From Heliocidaris erythrogramma (Eukaryota > Echinodermata > Echinoidea > Camarodonta > Echinometridae), in NCBI GenBank assembly GCA_025617745.1, contig CM046866.1, forward strand, positions 19,795,334 to 19,859,333: 64,000 nucleotides of DNA, in the 5' to 3' direction. The notes under the pieces were generated by a model. It was given only the letters and a program-made list of their open reading frames with translations, was not told where the DNA came from and searched no databases. Positions 22,357-57,104 of the stretch are shown here, piece after piece. Position numbers and translations under genes: made by a program. Each line of letters opens with the position of its first letter. Positions within the stretch are counted from its first letter, which is position 1.

Positions 22357-23967
22357 ACAGATCTATCTCTAGAGGGACCCAGACTGAACTGAGGTAATCG
22401 AAGACCTCTTGATTCAGTGTCCACTCGGAGGGAAGGCACATGCCCCGGGACAGAAAATCTGCAATCAGATTGTCCTGGCCGGGAACATAGGCGATCGGAA
22501 TTACTCGGTGAGACCGACACCACCTCCAGAGCGTGGCGGTCAGATCGTTCAGAGTAGTGGAACGAGTCCCGCCTTCGGTTAATGTAGGCAGCAACAGTGG
22601 TGTTGTCCGTCAAAATCAGGACGGAGCGACCTACAATCATGTTCTCGAAATGACGGAGAGACATGAAGACTGCCATCAACTCCAATACATACCGACACCA
22701 CCTCCAGAGCGTGGCGGTCAGATCGTTCAGAGTAGTGGAACGAGTCCCGCCTTCGGTTAATGTAGGCAGCAACAGTGGTGTTGTCCGTCAAAATCAGGAC
22801 GGAGCGACCTACAATCATGTTCTCGAAATGACGGAGAGACATGAAGACTGCCATCAACTCCAATACATTGATGTGGGGCAAGGTGCACAGGTGTGACCAG
22901 TCCCCCGAGACCACCTGGTGCAAACAATGGCCGCCCCACCCCTGAAGAGAGGCATCCGTCGAAATGGTGACTGACGGAAGGGGCGTGCGAAGAGGCTTGC
23001 CTTTCGACCAGGGGATAAGCAGGCGTTGGATTTCCCTGGTGAGAGGAATCCACACCTTGAGAGAGTCTACAGTGGGCTTGAAAAACTTCAGAAGATGAAG
23101 TTGGAATGGCCTCATATGAAGCCGACAGTCTTGGAGGACATCCACAAGGCTCGATAAGTGGCCCAAGAATTGGAGCCATCGGCCTGCCCGAACTCGACGT
23201 AAGAGACGAAGATATCGAGCTAGACAATCGCTTGAACCCTCTCCCGACTGGGGCGGGCAACTTGGTTCACGATGTCTATTTCCGCACCCAGGTAAATGGG
23301 CCTGCGGGTAGGAGTCAACTCTGACTTGTCCCAGTTGACTATGAACCCTACTCTCTGTGTGGTACGGAGAAGTAGGTCCATGTGAGACTGAAGGATGGAC
23401 ACAGAGCTCGCCACCAGGAGCCAGTCGTCCAGGTAAATGAAAAGTCTCAGACCGCGATACCTGAGGAAAGAGGCTAGGGCAGAGACTACTCGAATTAAAA
23501 ACTTGAGGTGCCAGTTTCAGGCCGAATGGTAAGGCTTTGAACCGGAGAGTTTCGCCTTGAAAGGTGAAACCTAGTAGGTTCCTTGAAGAAGGGTTTATCG
23601 GTACATGAAAGTAAGCATCTTTCATGTCCACCGAAATGGCCACGTCTGACGGTCTGATAGCCGGAAGAATCGAGGCCAAGGTTTCCATGCGGAAATGCTC
23701 CCTTGGTATGAAGGTATTTATGACCTTCATATTCAAGATCAATCTGAGCTTCCCCGAGCGTTTGGGAATAACAAAGACAGGGGAGAGACACAGATGGGGG
23801 TGGTCTCGTACCATATCGATCGCGCCCTTTTCCAGCAGCCCTTGAACCTCTGTGGAGATGTGCTCTAGAAAAAGGGGCGAGAGTGTAGGAGGGTTGCGGC
23901 GGATGGCTCCGTGTGGGAGGGGCTCTGCGAGCTTTATGCAGAAGCCTCCTCGCACGATGGAGAGCAC
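21960..23967 (-). pseudogene. DIRS reverse transcriptase-RNase H, frame-broken
   Basis: The upstream part (from about 23967) has SPVFVIPKRSGKLRLILNMK, AISVDMKDAYFHVPI and LRFKALPFGLKLAPQVF. The catalytic YLDDWLL of the RT lies at about 23425-23445 but in a different frame, so there is a shift near 23495 and a return near 23220. RNase H follows (TISTDASLQGWGGHCLHQ), then the 178-bp duplication, then the tail with DNLIADFLSRG and PEAWALDAFSLHWGNSRGYA in separate frames to 21960. The protein cannot be made intact. Confidence 0.85.
22513..22868 (-). repeat. 178-bp tandem duplication in the RNase H region
   Basis: Sequence 22513-22690 is repeated at 22691-22868 essentially without change, so the duplication is recent. 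Because 178 is not a multiple of three, it shifts the frame between the RNase H part (LELMAVFMSLRHFENMIVG) and its downstream part. Confidence 0.9.
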
Positions 23968-24087
23968 GAACTTGTCGGTAATTTCTTCCCAGGCGGAAAG
24001 AAAGTACTGAAGACGGCCTCCAACGCTCGGGGCGCACCATCAAACTCGCCGCGAATCGTGGGCCGAACCACGGCCCCGACCGCGACC

Positions 24088-26031
24088 TCAGGCCTTCTTC
24101 CTACCACGAGGAGAAGGCTCCGCCTTGGCTCCAAACGAGCGTGGAGCACTGGGCTGAACTTGCGGTGCACGAATGGGCTGATAGCCGGAAGTGACACCGC
24201 GTCTAGGAGGTGGAACGTTAGCCTCAGCCTGCGTCTTCGGAGCCGAGGACTTAAGGCGTTTGAAAAGTTCTGCCGCCTGCTTGCGTGATTCAACTTCAAG
24301 TTGGATCACCTCATTCACCTCATTGACCGGAGTGGGGAACACTGGCCAAAAGGGCAGGTATGTCCCCGTCCGCAATTCCAAGAGAGGAAAGAGCAAGCTT
24401 CCTCCTAGCATTTGTGGCTAGCGCTGCCGTAACAGACGGCTCCGACCACAACGAGCCCGTCAAAGACAAGAGGGCTTTGTCTAACAACAGAATGTCTGAA
24501 TCGGACATCTGGAGTTCCTGGCCCCTAGCCCGAAGGGAAAGGAGCGTACCCAAGTAGGCAGTCGTCTCAGGCCAGACCTGGAATGGGCTTCCATCAGGTT
24601 CGAGAACTTCTCCGCTTTGGTGTAACTTCTACTCTTAAAGTTGACACCAAGCCTTCCACCTACATGAATGAGGTCACTGGAACAAGACTTTCTCGTAAAG
24701 AAATCGTGAGTGTCTTGCTGGGAGAAGGTGAAATCCTTGGCTAAGGGACGAGCCTTACCAAGAAGGGAAGGAGGCTGAGAAGCGAAGTCATTGTAGACTC
24801 GCTTAAAGTCCTCCGTAAGAGGGATGCCCTTGGAGGGACGCTCACCTTTGAAAAGGAGAGACGGATGACCCGAATCGACCTGACTCGGTAAATACGTGTC
24901 GGGAAGATATTTCTCCAACAGGGCTTGAGTATCTACCACCAGGGACCGAAAGGTCTGGGGCGTAACCTCAGCCTGTGAAGAGGCATCATCCTCCGAGAAT
25001 CCCGACTGCGAAGCCTGATCCCAAGAAGGGCGGTTTAGGCAGTCCCAGGATTCCTCCCAAGGCGGAGCACCAAGTGCCGCTGGAAGGGGAGCAGCCCCGA
25101 CCGGACGATCAAAAGCTGAACGTGGTCGGGAGACGCCCGAAGAAGGGCGGCAAGACTCATGTGTGTTGGAACCCAACAGCACTGAGCCGGATACCTGAGC
25201 AAAGGAACAGGATCTCAATCCACTGGAAACAGTGGTGGAAACCAAGGGAAAACCGGTATCCGAAACCGGAAACCGAACTGGAACCGGATCCCCGGACCGG
25301 GGCGGGTACAGGTATCCCCCCGGGGGGGGGGGGGGGGGGGGGAGGGGTTGGAGTCAGGCGTGGTGGGGGGTACGGACATAGAGTCCGACCAACCGCTCTT
25401 CTCCACAATGATCTTCAGAAGTTCATGGGAGACGATCGACTCAGAAGAAGTAGTCGCCCTCGGAGGGCTAACCCGCTTCTTCTTGGCCTCCCCTGACACA
25501 GTTGGTGAAGACTCGGTCGATGTCGAGGGGAGAGAGTCCGCCCCGCCGGCCGGCTGGGCAGGACTCTGGCACTTACGTTTTACTCTTACCCGCCTTGCTT
25601 GGATTAGAAGCGTGCGGAGAGACAAAAGGAGCCGACCCCTGAGCGAACACATCTGTGGCTAGAGAGTGAGAAGTGTCACTCGAGCGAGACGAACTGCGGG
25701 TTGCGGTACCACCCACAGTTTTATCGGCGAGAGGTATTGGCCTAGTGAGGCACTCACTCTCCTCGTTATACAATGTCTCTATCCCCGAGAGAGATATTGG
25801 CCTAGTGCGGCACTTTCTCTCCCGGTTTATCCCGCATGAGTTGGTCGTCAAAACAGACGACGAACTCATCACGGGGCGAGCCGTACACGAGGTAGGCCCT
25901 AACTTACCTACAGTCGAAGCTCCGGGGAAGATAACATTGGTGCGAGATGAACCTCTCGCAGCCAACCCTCCCAAGGCTAGGCGAGTCCCCACTGGGGAAA
26001 CACTAGCCGTACGAGACGGAGACTTCGACAT
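24088..26031 (-). pseudogene. DIRS gag-like ORF, frame-broken
   Basis: It starts at an ATG on the minus strand at 26031 (MSKSPSRTASVSPVGTRLAL) and proceeds through serine/threonine-rich sequence. It passes a run of 18 G at about 25323-25341 that changes frame, then 25245-24481 (with EDFKRVYNDFASQPPSLLGK), and ends through 24553-24088. It sits upstream of the RT as expected for gag, but sequence conservation with known gag proteins is not visible to me. At least two frame changes occur. Confidence 0.55.
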
Positions 26032-26444
26032 GGCTGAAAATAAAGACAAGCAAACAAATCTAGAACTAATATATAACAACAACCAACTTACAATACGGAG
26101 TGGGAATAAACTCCCATTACGGAGAAACACAACGTTCTGATTAAACCGCTTGTCTGAGCGCGTTGAATCAACCACCTACAGACACGGAAGAGCCTGACAC
26201 AGTGTACTAGTACACCGTCTGTGAGTAATGCCCAGAAGGGGAAGAAAAACGGCAAAATAATTTGATTAAAATACCGTGAAGGCGGTTGACTTAAGAAAAG
26301 TCTGATACACCAAAATGTGTGTAAAAGCTTGGTGAACGGAATTTTTTATTGCGAATAGCAACCAAAACCGCTTTTGGAGGTAAAAATCTCGCAATTTAGG
26401 CTAAGACTTAGCTTATAGATGTCACTTCTCTGACGGGCGAGAAA

Positions 26445-26598
26445 GGAAGAGGAAGAGCATGGCGGCTGCGCGATCATGATTGGTGGACGGGGAGCGCGAG
26501 CGCGGGCAGCTAGGGCAGGGGCATGCGCGTTTCTGACTTAGTTTTTCTCGAATGACGGCATAGTTTCGGAAACTAGCAAATAGGTAGATACATTGATT
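26445..26598. repeat. DIRS right inverted terminal repeat
   Basis: Reverse complement of 20628-20772, starting GGAAGAGGAAGAGCATGGCG, with the extra nine bases near 26510. Confidence 0.9.
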
Positions 26599-26612
26599 TA
26601 TTGCAGTAAATA

Positions 26613-28113
26613 GTAAGTTTAGATATGATTTCTCTCGAGTTTCTCACTTGCAGCAGAAAATGCTGCGGTAGCTAATGCAGCCAGACACCGGATCGCACGG
26701 CGTAGCGCGTACAGGGCAAACGGCCAAATTTCAGCCCTTGGCTCAGATTAGCCGTGAAGTTTTATGACTTGTATTGTAAATGTTGATTTAGAGTCATCCA
26801 GATAAATGATGTGGATTCTCTGGGTCTTTAACTACGGAATATCTAACGTCATTTTTATTAAATCTATCTTTAAAAGAAAATTAGGTCCGATTTTTTATTC
26901 ACTCCTTCAGACCCATTAAAAAGCAAAAGTAGTTCCTTTCCGTGTACTCTAGATCGAACGTTAGACCAAATGCTGACCGTTTCCCCCATTTTTTGTCATT
27001 TGTCTTAGTTTCAAAAGGGACGTTTTTCATGAATACCCCTCTAAATTAACCGTAAAATCACATTGAGGCCTGTACGGCATCGGCGTCCATGAAAACGAGC
27101 AAAAAGGGTTGTTTGTTCACCACCAGGGGCCGTTACGGTATTAAATTTTCCAAAGTTTAAGAAAATTTTCTTCGAATTTGTCTAATTAAAAAAAAAAAAT
27201 ACCAAAGCCGTATTCTAAAAAAGAAGAAAGAGTGACCATGTTATTCATCACTTCACAGGGACAACGAATTTCATATTTAAATGCAGTTGGAAGAATATGG
27301 GGGGAAATTGGTTAGCTTTGCGGAATGATACTAGGTCCGCATTTCATAAAGGAAAACAACTTGAATTATTAAAATGCAGGCAAGACGTAAAGATTGTATT
27401 TCATTGTAATCATTTATTAACTTTTTCGTTGCAAGAAAGGAAAATAATATGAAATAATGTTACATTAGAAAAAAGGTTTGTGATTCCTATAAAGGTTGTT
27501 TCGATATATATTTCACCAACTTCAACATTAACAAGAATTTATTTGAATAGCAAGGAAATATTTAATTTCACATCAGTTCAAAATGGATCGTCCCAAGTAT
27601 AACGATTTTTTACTCACTTGACGTCAAATGATGCTACATAAACTCATGCTGCATAGCAATTCTATCTTTGAAAGTTCAAGTCCTACGCAAAAAAGGTTAA
27701 CTTGTTAAACCTATATACCCGTATAACTTTTAAAGATCATCACACTGAGCAACTGATCTGCAACGTCCAATGGTATCAGATGTTTATCCATTCCTCAAAT
27801 GTCATATGCTGAAGTAATCATAATCACAAATATACGATAATTATGCCCATATAGTATAAGCATTTGTGGTTGAATTCGATCATCAAGATTTCCAAAACAA
27901 AGGTAACATAATATTTTATTATCATACGAGAGAGAGAGAGAGAGTGTGTGTGTGTGTGGGTGTGCAATGATTTGTAAAATCTCAAAGTGCCCTTTTCCGT
28001 TAATTTAATGAGACATGCCCCCTTTCTGATAATCATTTTAGAGAATTCATTTATATTGCTGAGACCAAGATTAGGTTATTGGTATATCATTATGTTGTAC
28101 ATGTATTTGTTCC
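26613..28113. other. No recognised gene; (GA)n(GT)n tract and possible SRCR poly(A) signal
   Basis: No ORF with a domain is seen. A (GA)n-(GT)n microsatellite occupies about 27930-27960. TTTATT at 27915-27920, which is AATAAA on the minus strand, lies about 195 bp after the SRCR gene stop codon and is a plausible polyadenylation signal. Confidence 0.4.
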
Positions 28114-50800
<22,687 letters not shown>

Positions 50801-51120
50801 CTTAAAGTTTAGTTTGTTCTTTCTCTCTCCAGATTCGATTCTTTATCCTTATTCTAGCCTTTCATGCTTATTGCCGAGCCTCAGCGACATTCGGGGACGT
50901 TTTCTACACACATGACGTTGCCAGGAAACAATCATCGTACGTTCATTCAGTTAATTATCGCGTACCGATACAATACTACAATACCCGGCCTCAACGCGCG
51001 TATTCTGCGCATCATTTAATGAGCGCGTAAAAGTTCAATGAACCTCACGTCATAATACAAAGAAGCGCGGATGATTGTGACGTAAAACAAGTTGATAATC
51101 CGCTCGCAGTACAAAACTAA
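50801..51120 (-). promoter_or_regulatory. Presumed 5' UTR and promoter region of the SRCR receptor
   Basis: Sequence directly upstream of the start ATG. It has several CG dinucleotides and three CRE/ATF-like cores: TGACGTTG near 50914, CACGTCAT at 51046-51053 and TGACGTAA at 51078-51085. No clear TATA box was found. The role is inferred from position only. Confidence 0.35.
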
Positions 51121-51288
51121 TGGGGTGTTGCAAGAAAGTTGCAATCAACTGTAAAGCAAATTAGAACAACCATTCTGAATGGTTCAGGGTCTGCCCATTC
51201 AAGAAGATGCGCTTGCAACAATGATTTTGATTGGTCAGTACCGATCAGTTGCAACTTGCAATCAATCGCAACTTTCTTGCAACACCCA
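51121..51288. mobile_element. MITE with GGTGTTGCAAGAAAGTTGC ends
   Basis: GGGTGTTGCAAGAAAGTTGC-type ends are inverse on both sides (left TGGGGTGTTGCAAGAAAGTT, right AACTTTCTTGCAACACCCA). The interior has TTGATTGGTCAGTACCGATC. About 168 bp, 0.3-0.5 kb upstream of the SRCR start. Confidence 0.75.
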
Positions 51289-51956
51289 TTAAAACACTAA
51301 AATGGTTGCCTTGATTTTGGACAAAAACGGAATATGATTAAACAAACCTAAAAAAAAAATTTTTTTTTTTAAATTTTGATATTCGTATAGACATGAATAT
51401 AAATCTAGCTCGGATTTTTAAGTACAGAAGCAATTTCATCTTGGCGATATTAAAAATTAGGTTAATTAGCCATAACATAAACATTATCGATGACGGACAA
51501 CTCTAATTTCTCGAAAATGTACCAGACCATACTCCTTTTCGGCATCGTATTTAACCCTTCATTGTCAATCTATAACTATACGAATTATAAATCATATGTT
51601 TCATAGCTGAATTAGCGTTGCAAAGTGGCCGAGATCCACCCTTTTCAGAGAAAGAGAGACAGAAAGATAGAGAGAAAAAAAAATGGAAAAAGCTTGTTAG
51701 AAAAAATTTCTTCCTCGGTCACCAACGGGCTCACTTCTGTGTGTAAGTTGCCTTTCGCTGATTTAAACAGTTCGTAACTCCCTAATCTGCCAATCAAAAA
51801 CCCCAAAACGAAAAAAAAACCTCCGCACAAACACAAACAACATGACAATGTAGAACGTTTTTCAATGAGTTCCCACAAAATGTAAAGAAAGTACACTTGC
51901 AGATTCAATGGAAGGCCGCCTCCAAATAAAGGTACTGTACTTGAGCAAACTTTAGG
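51289..51956. other. No recognised feature
   Basis: AT-rich. The 108-codon minus-strand ORF at 51645-51971 has hydrophobic stretches but no recognised family or splice context. Confidence 0.4.
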
Positions 51957-54564
51957 TACAGTTAACAACAAAATTATTCATACCCCTTGGAAAATTCTAG
52001 TTTTTTGCATTTTTCCTAAAAATGAATGGTTAACTGAATTTAATTACACATCACTTGAATACATTTAGTTATCATCTGCAAATGAATGCTGTTTCTGGTT
52101 TCACCTCATTTGCATAACAATAGAAAAGGTGAATTATCCAAACTGGGTGATGTTCAAAATTATTCATACCCTTGGTGATCTATTGACTTTGTCAATCAGT
52201 ATGAATCCAGTCCTTGTGATTAATGCTCTTAACACTTTCTTCACACTGTCACAATGCTTCTGGAGGTCTCTACTGAGATATCAGGCCAATACCTGGTCTC
52301 CAATGGCCCAATCTCCTTGAGGATGTTGTCCACACATGCCACCACCTGGTCTTCAGGGGATTTGATGGATTTAAAGCAGATTTTGTGTTTGCAGGTGGTG
52401 TAGTTTTAGACGTCATGAGGATAGGACTATGATATTGATATTTTCGTTAATATTCCTTACATTTTAATGACAATTCTGTATCTAAGTTGAAACAAAGCAC
52501 TCTTCCTGGAGAGACTTCCCTAGAGGCATTCACTGTTGCACTGTCAAGGGAAGGTATTTCCTGATACTTTTGTTCCATTATTATTAAGAATGTTTAGGGA
52601 GGCCATGGTAGTTGTCTAAAGGTTGGATGGTGCCAATTTTATCAGTTTATTCAGTTACACTGATTGACACATTTTTTATATGGACACCTGCAAGTGGGTA
52701 CTCTAGTGAAGCTTAAAATACTGATCTTTATGTTCCAGTGCACTGTCAAAGTGGTAGCATTTCGTGCACTGCAGCTGGTAACATGGAGGGCATATGGTAT
52801 ATATTTGGTTTACATTCATTTTGATATCAAGGATTGTAGCTTTCCTACCAAAGATACAAAGAATATACCATATGAAGATTGATATACAGTAACAGTCAAT
52901 GTGGGATGTGTATGGTACTCAAAGGTTACATACTGTTATTCATGGTGACCTGACGTTAGAGTCATGCAATGACTTTAATATCACCAACATGGCCTTCCTG
53001 AGCACTCTGATTAAAGTAGAACACTAATGATTTTAAATATTGGCTTAATACTTATTATTGCATAGATGGCATAAATTAAACAAGGTTATCCAAATTTAAA
53101 GCTTGGAAACATTTGAATTAATGATTATTATCAATTATAAAACGGTAAAATACAGCCCCCGATATAGCAGCTGAAAAGCTCCTTGAACGCTGCTGAGATG
53201 TGTGACGACACAAGAGGGGCGAGTCCTGTCTAAGCAGACGATGTCCCATAACATTATACACATTTTTCAGTGCCTGTTTTGTCATCTCCTCTTCACTTAT
53301 TTCTCTTACTTGACTAGCGTCAGTCTTAATGTTAGTCTGTTGCCTCACTCTTAACTTCGTGTATGGTATTATTTTGATGAAAAATGCAGCGTTAAAAAAA
53401 TAAAGGAATCAGTCACTTGTAAACAAAATAAGACGCCATTGTATTTTCAGCTGCTTGCACCGGGGCATGTTCGGCGTTTCAAGAGGGAACGAATACCATC
53501 CAGCTATTATTCGCAGGGCTTTTCAATTTGAAAATGGGGTTTATTTCATTGATCATTGACCCTTCTCCTGTGTATTTACAATCAAACGGTTTTAGTTATC
53601 AGAATCAGTTCACTTTCCCTTTTAGAATGGTGTGAAATAAGGTCATGTTTAAATGTACCAAACTCTTTATAATTTGATAAATAATTGCATTGCAATTACG
53701 TTCATTCATTATAGGACGTCGTCTGCTTAAGCAGGATCGATCCCTCGTATGACGACATCAAAACATCGCTATATTTCTGGCGAATCCTTGGATATTCCAC
53801 ATGCTGAGAAGAGCTTTTATTTATGTTGTTTTTATAATCATCATATACGCAGTTGACATAAAACTTATACGATTGCCATCTGTAAGCTTCCCAATTTCTA
53901 GTGATACATTAATTGCCATATTTGTGATTTTCTTCAGTGTTCTACTTTAAGAATGGGGCCAATGAATAAAGGTGAACCCTCCCACAGGCAGTGCAAAAGG
54001 GAAGGGCTCTTCAGGAATGGTGCTTTGCTTCATAAGTAGATACAGAATTTTCATTAAAATGCATGGAATAAATGACCGAAAATTTCAATATCATAGTCCT
54101 GTCATCATGAAGTCGATATCTGCATCACCTGTAGGACACGAAATCTAATAAACTCCCTGAAGGTCAGGTGAAGGCATGTGTGGACACATCCTCAAGGAGA
54201 TTGAGCCATTGGAGAACAGGTACTGGCCTGATATCCCAGCAGAGACCCCTCCAGAAGCCTTGTGACAGGTGTATTAAAATAAAGTGAATTACAAGCATTA
54301 ATCACAAGGATCGGATTCATACTGATTGACAAAGTCAATAAATCACCAAGGGTATGAATAATTTTGAACATCGCCCAGTTTGGATAACTCACCTTTTCTA
54401 TTGTTATGCAAATGAGGTGAAACCGGAAATGGCATTCATTTGCAGATGATAACTAAATGTATTCAAGTGATGTGCAAGTAACTTCATTTAACCATTCATT
54501 TTTAGGAAAAATGCAAAAAACTATAATTTTCCAAGGGGTATGAATAATTTTGTTGTTAACTGTA
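51957..54564. mobile_element. Tc1/mariner-like element with long TIRs, interrupted
   Basis: TACAGTTAACAACAAAATTA on the left faces TAATTTTGTTGTTAACTGTA on the right, each bordered by TA. The inverse similarity continues for about 370 bp (ATTATTCATACCCCTTGG ... TTGACTTTGTCAATCAGTAT). The ATTATTCATACCCCTTGG word is typical of Tc1-like ends. The middle has no intact transposase and is interrupted by the TTAA element at 53011-53950. Confidence 0.75.
53011..53950. mobile_element. TTAA-flanked TIR element, copy 2 (nested in the Tc1-like element)
   Basis: The ends are TTAA-AGTAGAACACT and AGTGTTCTACT-TTAA, perfect inverse ends of 11 bases inside TTAA borders. The interior matches copy 1 at 32168-33070, with an extra block of about 50 bases near 53850. 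The minus-strand ORF at 53118-53348 (with QVREISEEEMTKQALKNVY) is broken in copy 1 and of unknown meaning. Confidence 0.75.
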
Positions 54565-56110
54565 CGTTCACACGTAGAGCGATAGCATCGACGCTATCGA
54601 GGTGTCGATGCTATTTTGGTGAAGACCACATAGTGTCGAGACCAAACGCTGTCTGAACGCAGATAGTCACGAGATAGAAGCGAGTTTCCAAACTATTCTT
54701 GCAGCGAGTTTAGCAGGAGTAAATCTCAGGATCCAGCGACAAAGCATCGACGCTTTGCGGTAGACCACCCACCGCGCTTGTGACTATTTGTCGTGTGAGC
54801 GCAATCGCTGCTATCTTCACTCGCTGCTATTATAATTCTATCTGTTTAATGTGGTGCTATAATATAATGCAATGTATGTATTCATGTGATGTACCCTCTT
54901 CCCTACTTTTTTCTATTATCATTCTGTCTGTTTCATCTGGTACTGTAATATAATGTATGTATTCATGTGATGTATATAGGGGTATAGTAGGGTAATGTGT
55001 ATACTGTGTGGTAAGGAAGGGTTTTTTTTTTTTGGGGGGGGGGGTGGGGTTCCTTCTTTTTATCTTTTTCTTTTTTATATATGTGACCAGGCACCACAAA
55101 ACCACCCAAAAGTCGCACTGCGTGATTTTCAGTTAGAGATCAATCAATGTGTTTTGGTTGGCATGCATGGTCAAATTTTAGTTTTGGGTATTTCCTGAAA
55201 GAGTATACTTTTTTCTAAGTAATCTAAAATGTGAAGGCACCAAACAATCCAGAAGTGGTATTTTTGCCAGCTTTTTATCAGACTTATGTGTGTCTTCTCT
55301 GGATTTTGTTGTATTACTTTTCTTTTTCACGACCCTGAATACTTGTCTAATTTTAATCTCCCATAAATCTCCCGGAGTAAGTTCTTGCATTGATACTTGT
55401 GCACTGAGATAAACAGGATATGTCTATGTAGTATGCCAACTTTTAGGACAATCTGATAATCTCTTCATAGAAATTTTCATTGAGTTCTAATCCTCCATTT
55501 GTCACCTTAGCACAACACTTCGCAAGTCAGAGTGCTTCAATACACTGCAAACTTTAAACCCTTATTAAGAAGTATTATGAAGGACTGTGCATTCTTCTCT
55601 TTGTACATTGAGTTATGAACATCCAATGAGTTATATATCATTTTAAAGCTGAGAATCTGCTCTTTCAGAATCAGACCTTAGCTAAAGTATGATGTGGTCT
55701 TTAGATATTGATTTACATGTGCTTACCAGAGAATATAGCGTGCATGCATGTGTTTTATTTTGACATAAGATTGGAGTTCAGTCAATTTTGACATGTACAA
55801 GGTTTATTTAAAATTAAGTATTATAACACATGTATTTGCTACTTGATTGTATTATCGATATTACAAATGAATTGTTATTGTGTTATTATGTTGATTTATG
55901 AAGACATATAAATTCCGCGCGTTTGACCATGCATACCAATTATACTCGGGTCACTCTGTGTGGCGCAGTAATTATTGTTTTGGCAGCGGGTGAGCGATGA
56001 ATAGTCACGAGTGGGTGATAGAAGCAAGTCGATCACGGCCTGTCTGAACGTACTGGAAATATTTTTGAAACTTACATAGCATCGATGCTATGTACTACGT
56101 GTGAACATAA
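54563..56110. mobile_element. TIR element with GTTCACACGTAG ends
   Basis: TACGTTCACACGTAG plus ATAGCATCGACGCTAT on the left is mirrored by CATAGCATCGATGCTATG plus CTACGTGTGAACATA on the right. It abuts the Tc1-like element. No transposase was recognised. A T/G-run lies at 55022-55048. Confidence 0.65.
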
Positions 56111-56174
56111 CTTTTGACTGCTAGAGCTATTTGCTCAACATTTTTTGTATTGAAAAAAAATGTACATAAAGAAA

Positions 56175-56360
56175 GGAAACGTGACGTTATAATATCCACC
56201 GCTCTCCTTTTCTCTCCCCTCTCTCTCTCTCTTTCTCTCTCTCTCATTACTATCTTACTCTTTCTCTCTTCATTCTCTCCCTCTCTCTGTCTCTCTTCTC
56301 CCCCTCTCTCTGTATCCCATGCACTCTGTGTGTCTTTTTTCTCCCCCTCTCTCTCTTAGT
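56175..56360. repeat. (CT)n-rich tract
   Basis: Long degenerate (CT)n. ORFs on both strands over it are low-complexity. Confidence 0.85.
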
Positions 56361-56389
56361 TCTGGTTAACATTCTGTAGCAGGAAGTAC

Positions 56390-56560
56390 GAACATGCAAG
56401 GTATTGCAAGCCTCGACTTTACATTTATCTTTTGAAGGTGTAACCTCTACTGTAAACTCACCCGGAGAGAAATAGGCGGTATGCAATAACCAAATAACTA
56501 AAGCGTGTAACCTCCACTGTAAACTCACCCGGAGAGAAATAGGCGATATACAATAGCCAA
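56390..56560. repeat. Short tandem duplication
   Basis: GTAACCTCCACTGTAAACTC and ACCCGGAGAGAAATAGGCG occur twice (about 56440-56500 and 56506-56565), a roughly 64-bp direct repeat upstream of the CAP gene. Confidence 0.7.
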
Positions 56561-56774
56561 ATAACTACAGTCGGCGAAGTCAGGAAGTATGGCAAATATA
56601 TCCGGAGTAGTCAGCACGTGAAAACAATTATACAACGCTTGATAAAGCCTTACTTTAGGTTATTTTTTACTGACGTTGTGCTAACATGAGGCTCCTTATA
56701 TGACTAAAAGAGCTTGACCAACTTCATTCTTAGAATAAACGTTTTTGAGTATATAAAAATCAGGTAACTATAGA

Positions 56775-57104
56775 ATGGATACTACATTTATTAAAGCGGT
56801 CATTAATATTTTCTCGATTGGAGGTGCCATTATGTCCACTCTAATCACGGCCAATTCAATATCCGAAGCAAGACGACATCATCCGATGACACCCCATCTA
56901 GGAGAAGTTGAGGTTGAACAAGCAAGTTGGTTTAAAAATGTATTTTCACTAGTTGAAGAGGATTTGACCAAGAGCAGAACAAAACGAGCTAATATTCCTG
57001 GAACTCCGTTGCCTTTCAGTGCCAAAGAACGGACAAATTTGGTGAATATACATAATAACTATCGTCGTGAGGTCTCGCCTCAAGCTTCTAACATGGAATA
57101 CATG
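56775..57104 (+). CDS. CAP gene exon 1
   Basis: ATG at 56775, donor GTAAGC after ATGGAATACATG. It encodes the signal peptide, the propeptide with RTKR and the first helix of the CAP domain (VNIHNNYRREVSPQASNMEY). A TATATAAAA word at 56750-56758 lies only 17 bases before the ATG. If it were a true TATA box, the start could be the later Met20 at 56832, but Met1 gives the better signal peptide. Confidence 0.8.

Larger units (their letters stand above)
20591..26612 (-). mobile_element. DIRS-type tyrosine-recombinase retrotransposon
   Basis: Coding order on the minus strand is gag-like, reverse transcriptase-RNase H, tyrosine recombinase. Inverted terminal repeats lie at 20628-20772 and 26445-26598, and an internal complementary region at 20831-20926 follows the recombinase, as in DIRS-1. 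The left and right terminal repeats differ by one substitution and one 9-bp insertion over about 145 bases, so the insertion is fairly recent, although the RT and gag frames are broken. No methyltransferase domain was seen. DIRS elements are thought to integrate from a circular DNA intermediate using the recombinase. Confidence 0.9.

Noticed and set aside
22579-23967. Intact DIRS reverse transcriptase
   Set aside because: The long open frame looks intact, but the catalytic YLDD is in another frame, so the middle of this ORF is out of frame with the enzyme.
56750-56758. TATA box of the CAP gene
   Set aside because: It lies 17 bases before the best start codon, too close to place a start site ahead of the ATG; it is kept only as an alternative in the exon 1 entry.
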